Below, in pieces: positions 48,245 through 57,259 of a DNA stretch of 64,000 bases. Numbering within the stretch: the stretch's first letter is position 1; every line of letters starts with the position of its first letter. Position numbers and translations under genes: made by a program. The notes under the pieces are model-generated. The model made no database searches. It saw nothing but the letters and a program-made list of their open reading frames with translations, and was not told where the DNA came from. The stretch is from Clostridium fermenticellae (GTDB lineage: Bacteria; Bacillota; Clostridia; Clostridiales; Clostridiaceae): the NCBI RefSeq assembly GCF_003600355.1, contig NZ_CP032416.1:1818183-1882182 (forward strand), read 5' to 3'.

Positions 48245-49414
48245 TTACCCTGTTAGTATTACCTTGCCCGCGGAGGCAATTATTGCTATCATTATGAAAA
48301 ACATTATTGAAACACAAATTAAACTTGACATAACAAGTATTAATGAATTTCCAGCAGAAGTCAGACAATTCACTACTCTACTATCACTTATAGGTTCTAT
48401 AAGTGCTGCAGTAAGTTTATATGAAACCGCTATAATTAAAATCTTTATTATAGGAAGCAACATAATGCATACGAGTATAACCAGGCCAACACTGCTTATA
48501 GCATTTTTTAATAGTATTGAGTACCCGGCTACTGTCGAAACAGCATCAGAGAGACTTTTTCCTACTATTGGTACAAAATTATCTACAGCAAACTTCGCAG
48601 TTTTAGCAGCAACCTGATCAATAGTTTTAGCAGTAATACCGCGTACTGTTATAATTCCTATAAATACTGTCATTATTATTCCCTGAGCCCATAACACGCA
48701 TTGATTTAAAAGCCCAGTGAGTTTGTCTACCTTATAATCCAAGGATAGATTATTTACAAATTGAAGAACAAATGCCATCGTTATTATCGGAATTATTATA
48801 TTCATGAACAATCTTGCGCTTATAGTTATAGCTCCAAGTATTATCGGATTCATAACAGCAGCTTCAACAACCCCTCCTACACTTCCAACTAACATTATCA
48901 AAATTGGAACCAACGCGGTCATAAAATTTGTCATATCATTTATTGTCGTTCTTGCTATATCTACACCTATGTAAAAACTTTTTGCTATGATTATTATAAT
49001 AAGCGAATAACATGCATAATAAGCAATATTAGATAAATTTTCATCACTAAAAGCTTTTTGTAAATTAGTAAGTAGTGCACATATAATAACTATTATAACT
49101 ACCATTGATAAAAGTTTTAACGAAGATAGAGTCTCTTTCATTGAATATGTTATTAATGCTTTTATTAATTGTTTATTATCAAATTTTCCATCACCAGTTT
49201 TCATGAAGTTCTTTACATAACTTTTAACATCAAATTCATTCATTAACTCATATTTAGTTTTCATATTTGAAATATAATCGTAAAATTGTTCAATTTTCTG
49301 ACTTGACTCTGTATCTTGAATATTATTTTTGCTGTAGTTACTATTTATATCCGCAGCTTGTACATTAAAGCTAATTTCTAAAAGCATAAACAAAATTAGT
49401 ATAACCTTTTTCAT
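48245..49414 (-). CDS. spoIIIAE: Stage III sporulation protein AE
   Basis: 389 residues from ATG 49414 (AGGTGTTAAAT before it; an in-frame GTG lies 9 nt upstream). Signal-like N-terminus then many membrane helices. LVPILIMLVGSVGGVVEAAVMNPIILGAI (in part) and GIITVRGITAKTIDQVAAKTAKF (in part) are family hallmarks. Polytopic export-gate-like component of the channel. Confidence 0.93.
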   Translation of the reverse strand: MKKVILILFMLLEISFNVQAADINSNYSKNNIQDTESSQKIEQFYDYISNMKTKYELMNEFDVKSYVKNFMKTGDGKFDNKQLIKALITYSMKETLSSLKLLSMVVIIVIICALLTNLQKAFSDENLSNIAYYACYSLIIIIIAKSFYIGVDIARTTINDMTNFMTALVPILIMLVGSVGGVVEAAVMNPIILGAITISARLFMNIIIPIITMAFVLQFVNNLSLDYKVDKLTGLLNQCVLWAQGIIMTVFIGIITVRGITAKTIDQVAAKTAKFAVDNFVPIVGKSLSDAVSTVAGYSILLKNAISSVGLVILVCIMLLPIIKILIIAVSYKLTAALIEPISDSRVVNCLTSAGNSLILVMSSLICVSIMFFIMIAIIASAGKVILTG

Positions 49415-49423
49415 ATTTAACAC

Positions 49424-49807
49424 CTACATTATCTTTAGAATAGATTGAAGAACAGCCATTAATATAGGAATCGCAAGTGTAAGTATAAGTATTTTGCCTG
49501 CGAATTCAACTTTTGTGCCTATATTTTCCTGGCCTGCATCTTTACATATTTGACTGCAGAAAGAAGCTAAATATGCAATTCCAAGTATCTTGAAGACGGT
49601 AGTCAAATACACAAAATCTATATTGGCCTTATTTGCCAATTGTTCAATAAATTGAAGTACAGCCGTTATTTTAGATATCATAAATAAGAATATACAAATT
49701 CCAACTGCTATGCTAATATAAACGGCCATATCATCCTTTCTATCTTTAAAAAGTAAAACTATAAATAAGGCAATAAATGCAAACGTAACTATTTTTATTA
49801 TCTCCAT
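49424..49807 (-). CDS. spoIIIAD: Stage III sporulation protein AD
   Basis: 127 residues, four membrane helices. The YLTTVFKILGIAYLASFCSQICKDAGQ stretch (in part) and KILILTLAIPILMAVL are typical; related in fold to the AC protein. AGGAGG site; starts 10 nt after spoIIIAC. Confidence 0.93.
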   Translation of the reverse strand: MEIIKIVTFAFIALFIVLLFKDRKDDMAVYISIAVGICIFLFMISKITAVLQFIEQLANKANIDFVYLTTVFKILGIAYLASFCSQICKDAGQENIGTKVEFAGKILILTLAIPILMAVLQSILKIM

Positions 49808-49817
49808 AGTTTTCCTC

Positions 49818-50015
49818 CTAAAGTTGAAACATTGTCCTGACAGCAGTGAATAACCTATTTATGAGGCTAATAACCATTGTAAGTACTATGAGAATTCCTG
49901 CTAAGTTTGCTACTACTGCATAATCTCCTTTTCCACTTGATTCTAATACCTTATCTATAAGCATTACAATTATGCCAATACCAGCTATTTTAAATATCAA
50001 GCTCACATCAAGCAT
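49818..50015 (-). CDS. spoIIIAC: Stage III sporulation protein AC
   Basis: 65 residues, two membrane helices. LIFKIAGIGIIVMLIDKVLE and the GKGDYAVVANLAGI loop match SpoIIIAC. Good GAGGAGG site. Confidence 0.94.
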   Translation of the reverse strand: MLDVSLIFKIAGIGIIVMLIDKVLESSGKGDYAVVANLAGILIVLTMVISLINRLFTAVRTMFQL

Positions 50016-50053
50016 TTTTTAACCTCCTCTTTCATCTAGGGCTTAATAACTTA

Positions 50054-50572
50054 TCAAATAAGCACTATAACTGTCATTGCACCAAGTGCAAACCCAAGAT
50101 ATCTGTACATTTTAACATTGCTGTTCATTAGGTTCTCTGAGATTTCTATTTGACTTTTAAAGTTATTAAGAGTTAATAAAAACATTTTTTTCTGTCCTTG
50201 TATATCTGACTCTCCCAAAGTTTTAGACATATCTAATAGTATGTATAAATCCTCATCTTTGAGATTTAAATATTTTTTTTCATCATCTATTACCTTATTA
50301 AATGCTTCATATACACTATCTACTTTATTAAGCATCAAAAGTTTTGAAATATCTTCAAATATCTTTTTCACACCACCAAAACTTTTTTTTGACACAGTCA
50401 TAATTGCCTCCGGGAGAGGTGTGTGTGTGTACACTATTTCATTTTGAAGCTGTATAATACACCTTTCAATTTCCTTTAATTCCCTGGTTCTTTTTTTTAA
50501 ATTTTCACCATACATGTAACCTATTGCCGTAGAGGCACCTAATATCATACTGCATCCTAAAATCCTGATCAT
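50054..50572 (-). CDS. spoIIIAB: Stage III sporulation protein AB
   Basis: 172 residues with terminal membrane helices (residues 1-20 and 153-172) and a central helical domain related to type II/IV secretion F proteins. GYMYGENLKKRTRELKEIERC (in part), YTHTPLPEAI and TLGESDIQGQKKMF are hallmarks. Its ATG is one base after the spoIIIAA stop. Confidence 0.94.
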   Translation of the reverse strand: MIRILGCSMILGASTAIGYMYGENLKKRTRELKEIERCIIQLQNEIVYTHTPLPEAIMTVSKKSFGGVKKIFEDISKLLMLNKVDSVYEAFNKVIDDEKKYLNLKDEDLYILLDMSKTLGESDIQGQKKMFLLTLNNFKSQIEISENLMNSNVKMYRYLGFALGAMTVIVLI

Positions 50573-50573
50573 C

Positions 50574-51500
50574 CTACCGCCTCCACATCATAGTTTTACT
50601 ATTAAAATCATATACATATTCAATAGTACCAGCTCCATTTTGTGTACTTAAAACTATACATCTTTTGAATACATTATTATCTATAATCTCTTTAAAAACC
50701 GGCCTCTTATATAGATCCTCCACACCATATCCATGTATTGTAACTATCAGACTAATTCCCGAATTCAGTGCAGTAACAATACTATCCATTTCTTTATATG
50801 TTCCTATTTCATCACACACAACCAAATCAGGTGACATACTTCTTATTGCCATTATTATACCGTCACTCTTAGGACAACTATCCAGAATATCTGTTCTCAC
50901 TCCAACATCCAGCTGTGGAACTCCATTGTAACATCCAGCTATTTCACTTCTCTCATCAATTACACAGACTTTTTTACCTGATAGGCTTAAATTATTAAAT
51001 CCATTTGAAACATTTTTAGTTATATCTCTTATTAAAGTTGTTTTTCCACATTTGGGTGGTGAAATTATTATGCTATTTAAAATTTCACCTTTAGATACTA
51101 TAAATTTCATAATTTTATTTGAGCAACCAGATACCTCATGACAAATCCTAATATTTATAGATCCTATATTTTTTATAGTCTTAACTTCATTTTTTTCTAT
51201 GATACATCTTCCACAAATTCCTATTCTATGTCCTCCTCTTATAGTTATATATCCCTTCTTTATTTCTTCCTCAAATGCATATATAGAATAGTTGCTTATC
51301 CTCTGTATAACAATTTTCATGTCTTCTTTTTTTACAACATAATCATATATAAATTCATCATTCCCAATTTCAATTATCAGAGGTTTGTCCATTCTCATTC
51401 TTATTTCCTGCAGTTTATCATTATCCAAAACACTTTTTAGTACATTATTTATGCCTTGTGGCAATATATTTATAATTTCTTTAGTATCTATCTTTCTCAT
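50574..51500 (-). CDS. spoIIIAA: Stage III sporulation protein AA (ATPase)
   Basis: 308 residues. Secretion-type ATPase thought to power the mother-cell channel. Walker A SPPKCGKTTLIRD, IDERSEIAGCYNGVPQ, and Walker B LVVCDEIGTYKEMD. N-terminal GGHRIGICGRCI also conserved. First gene of spoIIIA; the sigma-E promoter should lie in 51501-51584, but I cannot define it with confidence. Confidence 0.95.
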   Translation of the reverse strand: MRKIDTKEIINILPQGINNVLKSVLDNDKLQEIRMRMDKPLIIEIGNDEFIYDYVVKKEDMKIVIQRISNYSIYAFEEEIKKGYITIRGGHRIGICGRCIIEKNEVKTIKNIGSINIRICHEVSGCSNKIMKFIVSKGEILNSIIISPPKCGKTTLIRDITKNVSNGFNNLSLSGKKVCVIDERSEIAGCYNGVPQLDVGVRTDILDSCPKSDGIIMAIRSMSPDLVVCDEIGTYKEMDSIVTALNSGISLIVTIHGYGVEDLYKRPVFKEIIDNNVFKRCIVLSTQNGAGTIEYVYDFNSKTMMWRR

Positions 51501-51584
51501 CTCCCTTCTTTATATTAATTTTTATTTATTAATCACAAAAATTATTACACTTAATTAAAAATTATCTATAAGATTATAGCTTTA

Positions 51585-51739
51585 TATAGGGTTTGTAAAA
51601 TGAAAAGTTAATCTATCCCCCGGGAGATGCTGCCAAAATCCGGTACTATAAATGCAAGCTTAAACTTACTAGAAATTTTTTACGTTACATATTTTGGAAA
51701 TTCAGGACTGCGCATAAGTTAAGCTTTCAGTTACAAACG
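51585..51739. repeat. Chimeric palindromic element G (type II left / type I right)
   Basis: Left half TATAGGGTTTGTAAAATGAAAAG...CCCCCGGGAGATGCTGCC matches the type II arm (reverse complement of 5360-5420). Right half from AAGCTTAAACTTACTAG to ...GCGCATAAGTTAAGCTT matches the type I right arm. No apical loop, and the halves do not pair with each other over most of their length. Confidence 0.85.
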
Positions 51740-51740
51740 C

Positions 51741-51777
51741 AAAAAAAATGAAGGGTATCATATGATACCCTTCATTT
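51741..51777 (-). terminator. Terminator of the zinc-ribbon gene
   Basis: A perfect 32-nt palindrome, AAATGAAGGGTATCAT and its complement, followed leftward by eight T. Eight nucleotides after the stop of the 51785-52177 gene. Confidence 0.92.
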
Positions 51778-51784
51778 CTACGTA

Positions 51785-52177
51785 TTATAATTTTTTAGGA
51801 TCTACATCAAGAGGCATTTTATTGTGGCAATTAGGACATGTTATATCTTCTCTTTGATCTATTATATCTTTATCAACATATATATCATCACCACAATTAG
51901 AGCACTTAAATTGTACAAAATTGTCACCTTCGTCTTCATACAATTTATAATCATCATAGTATGGATCATCATCCAAATAAGTTAAATTATTACCCACCGC
52001 ATCCATATATTCCTCAATACTTTTTTGTGATTCAGATATATTCTCTATTTCCTCAGCCATAGACTTCAATACGTCTACTATTCCAACTAATACTTTTCCT
52101 TCTTTAGTATCTTTATCAATCTGCAATCCATCCATAAGGCCATTTATATAAGAGACTTTTGACAAAATTGAACTCAT
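51785..52177 (-). CDS. CD1247 N-terminal domain-like zinc-ribbon protein
   Basis: 130 residues. N-terminal helical region (SKVSYINGLMDGLQIDKDTKEGKVL, shortened) is typical of a clostridial family named after CD1247; acidic middle; C-terminal zinc ribbon with CSNCGDDIY and CPNCHNK (two CxxC pairs). Function unknown; conserved next to efp and spoIIIA in clostridia. Confidence 0.85.
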   Translation of the reverse strand: MSSILSKVSYINGLMDGLQIDKDTKEGKVLVGIVDVLKSMAEEIENISESQKSIEEYMDAVGNNLTYLDDDPYYDDYKLYEDEGDNFVQFKCSNCGDDIYVDKDIIDQREDITCPNCHNKMPLDVDPKKL

Positions 52178-52207
52178 TTAACCACATCCTTAAATTTATT
52201 TCGCCAC

Positions 52208-52468
52208 ATATAGGGTTTGTAATTCCAAGCTTAAGTTATACGTAAGCTGACATTTCCAAAATGTAGGCACATTAAAAAATTTTTCAGTAAATCTTAGTGA
52301 AGTATTTTTGAAAACCTTAGTAGATTTTATATGTTTGAGCCTGCGAGTTTATAAAATCTGCTTAGATTTTTATAAATACAAACTTAGACTTACTGGAAAT
52401 TTTTTAGGTTACAAATTTTGGGAATGTTAGCTGAAGTATAACTTAAGCTTTCATTTATAAACCCTATA
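52208..52468. repeat. Palindromic element copy E (type I, variant stem)
   Basis: Perfect terminal TATAGGG...CCCTATA. Arms read AAGCTTAAGTTATAC... and ...GTATAACTTAAGCTT: the stem sequence differs from copy A at many positions, yet the two arms have changed together and still pair. Apical loop TGTTTGAGCCTGCGAGTTTA at 52332-52351. Ends 5 nt from the efp stop codon. Confidence 0.9.
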
Positions 52469-52473
52469 ACAAA

Positions 52474-53031
52474 CTAAACTCTTTCCATATATTCACCAGT
52501 TCTTGTATCTACTCTGATCATTTCCCCTTCATTTACAAATATAGGTACCTGGACTACTGCACCTGTTTCAAGTGTAGCAGGTTTAAGAACATTAGTTGCA
52601 GTATTTCCTTTAACTCCTGGTTCTGTATGTGTGATCTGTAATTCAACAAAGTTTGGAGCTTCTACTGAAAAAGCCTCTCCCTTAAAGAATTTAATTACTG
52701 CAATCATATTTTCCTTTAAAAATTTTATAGCATCTTCAACTTTTTCATATTCTAGTGGAATCTGTTCAAAAGTTTCCTGATCCATAAAGTAATATAATTC
52801 TCCATCTGAATATAAGTATTGCATTTCTTTTCTTTCAATCACTGCTTCTTGAAGCTTTGCTGTAGGATTGAAAGTTGTATCTGTAACTGCTCCTGTTATT
52901 ACATTTCTAAGTTTAGTTCTTACAAAAGCAGCTCCTTTACCTGGTTTTACATGAAGGAAGTCTACTACAGTATACACTTGTCCATCTTGTTCAAAAGTAG
53001 TTCCTTTTCTTAAATCTCCCGCTGATATCAT
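52474..53031 (-). CDS. efp: Elongation factor P
   Basis: 185 residues from ATG 53031, after GGAGGGATACATA. Three beta-barrel domains; helps ribosomes through polyproline stretches. The tip loop [17 protein letters not shown] carries the Lys at the modification position, and [16 protein letters not shown] plus [12 protein letters not shown] end the protein. Confidence 0.96.
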   Translation of the reverse strand: MISAGDLRKGTTFEQDGQVYTVVDFLHVKPGKGAAFVRTKLRNVITGAVTDTTFNPTAKLQEAVIERKEMQYLYSDGELYYFMDQETFEQIPLEYEKVEDAIKFLKENMIAVIKFFKGEAFSVEAPNFVELQITHTEPGVKGNTATNVLKPATLETGAVVQVPIFVNEGEMIRVDTRTGEYMERV

Positions 53032-53096
53032 TATGTATCCCTCCAAAACTTTTTAATCAATTTATATTATAACCTTTTTAGGCAATCATATACATT

Positions 53097-54173
53097 TTAT
53101 TTTATACATATAAGGTGCTTTGGTGATCTAGATAACACTTCCACACCATTTTCATTTATTACAAGTAAATCTTCTATTCTCACTCCACCAAAATCAGGTA
53201 TATATATCCCTGGCTCATCAGTCACTACCATTCCTTCTTCTAATTTTACTGAATTTCTATAACTAACAACTGGCGATTCATGAATATCTCTTCCAACTCC
53301 GTGTCCGAGACTATGTCCAAAACATTTTCCATAACCCATATGGCTTATATAGTCTCGTGCTACTTTATCAACATCACATGCAGGTACATTAGCTCTATAT
53401 GCATTTAATGCTCTTTGCTGTGCCTCGAGAACAATATCATATACTCTTACCATCTTATCCGACGGTTTACCAATTACAACAGTTCTAGTCATATCCGAAC
53501 AGTATTCCTTATAAATGCATCCATAATCCATAGTTAAAAATTCACCTTCTGATACAACCTTATCGGTTGCCTCTCCATGGGGTAAACTAGACCTCACACC
53601 CGATGCCACAATAGACGGAAATGAAAGACCCTTTGCCCCAAGCTTTTTCATATAAAATTCGAGTTCAATCCCAATTTCCCTTTCAGTCATACCAGGTTTT
53701 ATAAACTTGACAATATGATCAAATGCACTATCCGCAATTTCAGCTGCTTTTCTTATAAGCTTTAACTCATCATTGTCTTTTATAGTTCTTATTTTTTCAA
53801 TAATTCCATTCATTGGCACTAGATTACATTTAAGACCATTCCTATACTCTTCATACGTCTTATATGATATTACATCTTCCTCAAAGCCAAGATTTTTTAC
53901 ATTATTCTTTTCAACTAAATCTGATAGCAATTTAATGAATGACCCATTATTCGTATAATCTAATATTTCATAACCAATCACTTGATTTGCAGCCTGTTCT
54001 GTAAATCTTGAATCCGTAATAAAAAATTTCTTATCCTGCGTTATTAAAGAAAAACTTTCATTTCCAGTAAAACCACTTAAATAATTTCTATTAGTATCTC
54101 CAAATATAAGCACTGCATCCATGCTATTATCCAACATTAATTTTTTTAACTTTTCTATTCTTTCCTCAATCAT
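53097..54173 (-). CDS. pepP: Xaa-Pro aminopeptidase (M24B)
   Basis: 358 residues. Creatinase-type N-terminal domain, then pita-bread metallopeptidase with ligands in LTMDYGCIYKEYCSDMTRTV (in part), GHSLGHGVGRDIHE, VTDEPGIYI and GVRIEDLL. Removes N-terminal residues before proline. Followed after 65 nt by efp, the standard order; GGGGG lies 9 nt before the ATG. Confidence 0.94.
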   Translation of the reverse strand: MIEERIEKLKKLMLDNSMDAVLIFGDTNRNYLSGFTGNESFSLITQDKKFFITDSRFTEQAANQVIGYEILDYTNNGSFIKLLSDLVEKNNVKNLGFEEDVISYKTYEEYRNGLKCNLVPMNGIIEKIRTIKDNDELKLIRKAAEIADSAFDHIVKFIKPGMTEREIGIELEFYMKKLGAKGLSFPSIVASGVRSSLPHGEATDKVVSEGEFLTMDYGCIYKEYCSDMTRTVVIGKPSDKMVRVYDIVLEAQQRALNAYRANVPACDVDKVARDYISHMGYGKCFGHSLGHGVGRDIHESPVVSYRNSVKLEEGMVVTDEPGIYIPDFGGVRIEDLLVINENGVEVLSRSPKHLICIK

Positions 54174-54341
54174 AAAAAAATACCCCCAGTATATAATAGA
54201 AGAATAGATTAAAATCTTTTGATTTTTTTAATCATAATAATAAATCAATAAAACACATATGAACTGCAAAATAAGCATAATAAACAATGTTATTTTATCA
54301 AAACTTGTGATTATTTGCAAATATTATATGAGCTATGATAG

Positions 54342-54755
54342 TTATTCATCTTCTTTAAATTCAACATTTATATCCGCATTTAAAACAGTATCACACTCCT
54401 GTTTTAAACTAATTTTGCCAAAATTCTTAAATCTATCTTTTGACTGCAATTTTTTTAGCACGTTATCTATATCTTTAAAGTTTCCAATAGTACCTATTTC
54501 CATACTAATAGTTTTCTTATTATCATTTGTTTCTAAATTCTTTATGTACAATTTATCATCATTTATAAATTCTTCTATATCCTTATTATAACTGTATTTA
54601 TCCAATTTTTTATGTTTTTGATTCATTTTACTTAAATTATTTATCTCATTTTGCGTGTTATAAAGTGTTCTTTTTAAATTTAAAATTTGAACAGGTAAAA
54701 CTGTCAAAACAATGATACCTGATATTATTAAAACTCTATACACTATCTTTTTCAT
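54342..54755 (-). CDS. PilO-like type IV pilus assembly protein
   Basis: 137 residues: one N-terminal membrane helix (5-25), a coiled-coil stretch (LNLKRTLYNTQNEINNLSKM) and a small alpha/beta domain (IGTIGNFKDIDNVLKKLQSK). The architecture and last-gene position after PilM- and PilN-like genes match PilO, but it is shorter than classical PilO and sequence similarity is low. Confidence 0.7.
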   Translation of the reverse strand: MKKIVYRVLIISGIIVLTVLPVQILNLKRTLYNTQNEINNLSKMNQKHKKLDKYSYNKDIEEFINDDKLYIKNLETNDNKKTISMEIGTIGNFKDIDNVLKKLQSKDRFKNFGKISLKQECDTVLNADINVEFKEDE

Positions 54756-54768
54756 TAAATTTTCCTTT

Positions 54769-55236
54769 CTATTTTAGTTCAAGATCTATTTTAAAATCTG
54801 TAAATTTGCTTTCTTTATCTGGGATATACATATTTTTTATATTAAATTTATTTTGATTATGTATATTTTTTATAATAGAAGTGTATTTTTCCCTTCCATC
54901 ACCTTCGTTTATATACCCGGTTATACTTATATTTTTATCTTCTATACATATACTTTGAGATGTTATATTATTTAATATTTGCACTGGAAGACACTCAAAT
55001 GATTCTAATGTTTTATTCTTATATTCTTCTTTTGTATATTGAGTATTTTGATTTTTTAAATTAATATCATTTATATAAGCGTTCATATCATTTAATCGAT
55101 TCAAATTATACATATAAAATACAATAAGAATAATATTTATTGCCGCTAAAAACACACTAAAAATTCTTAAAATAAGTTTTTTTCTAAAATATCTTTTTTT
55201 CAAATACCATTCAGGTATAAAAAATAAATCTTTCAT
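54769..55236 (-). CDS. PilN-like type IV pilus assembly protein
   Basis: 155 residues with a short basic cytoplasmic N-terminus (PEWYLKKRYFRKK), one membrane helix (20-42), a coiled coil and a periplasmic-like domain ending YIPDKESKFTDFKIDLELK (shortened). The order of pieces is that of PilN, which links PilM to PilO. GGAGGGG before the ATG. Confidence 0.72.
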   Translation of the reverse strand: MKDLFFIPEWYLKKRYFRKKLILRIFSVFLAAINIILIVFYMYNLNRLNDMNAYINDINLKNQNTQYTKEEYKNKTLESFECLPVQILNNITSQSICIEDKNISITGYINEGDGREKYTSIIKNIHNQNKFNIKNMYIPDKESKFTDFKIDLELK

Positions 55237-55265
55237 ATTTTCCCCTCCAATTTTAGAAAAACAAA

Positions 55266-55952
55266 TTATTTAATATCCTTACATTTGTAATAAACAGAAA
55301 TCTCCTTTTTGACTTTTTTATACGGAAAATTTATAAAAAATATCTCTGGCTGATAAACACATTCTTTTAAACTTTCTCTTAAAATAAATTCATTTATACT
55401 ATCTTTAATTTCATTCGAATTTAAATTTCTCAATATACCAGTTTGTATAATTTTAGAATTTTCACACTTCAGTAAATAAATCTTGTATCTATAATAAAAA
55501 ACAATTATATGATTATTAATTTTTGTTTTCTTTTTTAATACATCAAATAGGTAAAACTGAATTGGATATATAGCTTTAAGTGAATTCCCAGTATCTATCC
55601 ACTTTTTTAAGAAATTATCTTTATTCCATTTTAAACAAAACACCAAAACTTCCAGAGTACTTCCACAATCTTTATATACATCATAATTGAACAAAATATT
55701 ATCTATATTTTTAAAAATATAAACTAGTTCCTGTTTTACTATAGAATGTAATTTATCTTTTCTAACTTTAGGAATCTTTATAATTTTTATAAGTATCTCT
55801 TCTCCAGTAAGAATTACATATAAATTCTTATTTTTAATATTTATGTATTCAGTATTAAATTCATCCAGACTATAACTTACTAAATTCCTATTCTTATCTC
55901 TGTATGAAACATTTCCTTCATTCAATTCAATAAAGAGTTTCTTTCCGATCAA
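55266..55952 (-). CDS. PilM-like type IV pilus assembly protein
   Basis: 228 residues from a TTG start (55950-55952) after GGGGGAATTTGA, overlapping the upstream stop as TTGA. N-terminal LFIELNEGNVSYRDKNRNLV and IIKIPKVRKDKLHSIVKQELVYIF (shortened) recall the actin-like PilM family, but it is much shorter than the usual ~350 residues and the ATP-binding loops are not evident. Assigned mainly by position before PilN-like. Confidence 0.65.
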   Translation of the reverse strand: MIGKKLFIELNEGNVSYRDKNRNLVSYSLDEFNTEYINIKNKNLYVILTGEEILIKIIKIPKVRKDKLHSIVKQELVYIFKNIDNILFNYDVYKDCGSTLEVLVFCLKWNKDNFLKKWIDTGNSLKAIYPIQFYLFDVLKKKTKINNHIIVFYYRYKIYLLKCENSKIIQTGILRNLNSNEIKDSINEFILRESLKECVYQPEIFFINFPYKKVKKEISVYYKCKDIK

Positions 55953-56401
55953 TCAAATTCCCCCTTTCTAAAGGAATAATCCAGACAATTGAAAAACACT
56001 TCATTATCTCTCACAATATATTTATATAATTCTTCCTTATAAAAGTCTTTTCCAACATAATAAACTACAATAAACGAATCATTTGCACTATTATACTTTA
56101 TATAAGAACGTTCATAATTCACTATATTGTCATCTAATGAAGATATATACTCTTTTATGGAATTATCATTTATATCATTACAATGTGAATATATCAAGTT
56201 ATTCAAATCCGTTAACATATACTCCCTGATTTTCTGAACTGGATCAACCATGCAGCAGTGATCTTTCATCTTCAAAACATTATTTCTCTGCATATATGAT
56301 ATTTTAAAGCAAATGATTGATATAAATATACATACACTTCCAATAAATAGAACATATATTAAGGTTAATCCTTTTCTTTTACTCTTTCTAATCCCAAACA
56401 T
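55949..56401 (-). CDS. Atypical prepilin-like protein (PilX/GspK-like)
   Basis: 150 residues beginning MFGIRKSKRKGLTLIYVLF: a basic leader, Gly, and a hydrophobic helix as in type IV prepilins. The residue five after the cleavage site is Tyr where Glu is normal. GspK-type tip pilins also lack Glu5. The start overlaps the preceding pilin gene by 37 bp. No other start codon fits. Confidence 0.7.
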   Translation of the reverse strand: MFGIRKSKRKGLTLIYVLFIGSVCIFISIICFKISYMQRNNVLKMKDHCCMVDPVQKIREYMLTDLNNLIYSHCNDINDNSIKEYISSLDDNIVNYERSYIKYNSANDSFIVVYYVGKDFYKEELYKYIVRDNEVFFNCLDYSFRKGEFD

Positions 56402-56844
56402 CTTTTATAAATATTACCCCTCTTAGTTTCTATAGTTAAATATAAAACTCTATCTGATTGCTCAGCCTTAAAATCTTTAATATTTTTCAATATATTATTA
56501 TTTGTAAAATCATATTTGCTATTATAAGATATGATAATATCACCATCTCTATCTTTTCTTATGTAATCATTTCTATTTTTGTCAGCATTTCTTACCATTA
56601 TGCAATTATCATTTACATCTACATACTGTGAATAATTTATTTCATTTTCTATTATAAGAAATGCCTCATCCACATAAAAATTCTCTTTGCTTAAATTTAT
56701 TTGTTGTCTATATATTTTCATGTATCTAAATATACATAGAACTCCCGCTGATGTTATTATTCCTATAAGAGATGTTACCATAAGTAATTCTATAAGCGTA
56801 AAACCCCTTTTTTTAGCTCTTATATTTACCTTTATAAATCTCAC
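56365..56844 (-). CDS. Minor pilin, PilW-like
   Basis: 159 residues with the prepilin cleavage motif KKRGFTLIELLMVTS. The first start is GTG (56842-56844), with GGAG only 1 nt away, so initiation is uncertain and may depend on coupling to the overlapping upstream gene. C-terminal part is beta-rich. Confidence 0.8.
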   Translation of the reverse strand: MRFIKVNIRAKKRGFTLIELLMVTSLIGIITSAGVLCIFRYMKIYRQQINLSKENFYVDEAFLIIENEINYSQYVDVNDNCIMVRNADKNRNDYIRKDRDGDIIISYNSKYDFTNNNILKNIKDFKAEQSDRVLYLTIETKRGNIYKRCLGLERVKEKD

Positions 56845-57259
56845 ACTCCATAATTTTTCTTTTATTTATTCCCTCACTATACAATCCAATATTAATTTTC
56901 AAAATCTTATCACCAGATATATCTAATTTAATATACGTTTTCTGACCAGGTATATTATTTACGAACATTTTTGTAAATTTCAGCCTATCTATATTCTCTG
57001 AATTTATATTATAATATTCCATATATATTCTGGTCTGAGATCTTAATTGTTGAATTTCATCATAAGTACAATTGTAAAGCAAATTATTTTTCACATATTC
57101 CTCGAATATTGAATACGTATACATTTTTTTACAGTATTTTTGAATTCTATAACTCGCAGTCTGAACTGACAAAGCAGAAATAAATAGAATTGAAAACAAA
57201 GATATACTAAGCATGACCTCAATTAATGTAAATCCCTTGTTATTCTTTAAACTCAACAT
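56813..57259 (-). CDS. Minor pilin, PilV-like
   Basis: 148 residues from ATG 57259 (GGAAG before it). NNKGFTLIEVMLSISLFSILF is the prepilin motif and helix (in part). The gene overlaps both neighbours by about 20-30 nt, a sign of tight operon organisation. Confidence 0.8.
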   Translation of the reverse strand: MLSLKNNKGFTLIEVMLSISLFSILFISALSVQTASYRIQKYCKKMYTYSIFEEYVKNNLLYNCTYDEIQQLRSQTRIYMEYYNINSENIDRLKFTKMFVNNIPGQKTYIKLDISGDKILKINIGLYSEGINKRKIMECEIYKGKYKS

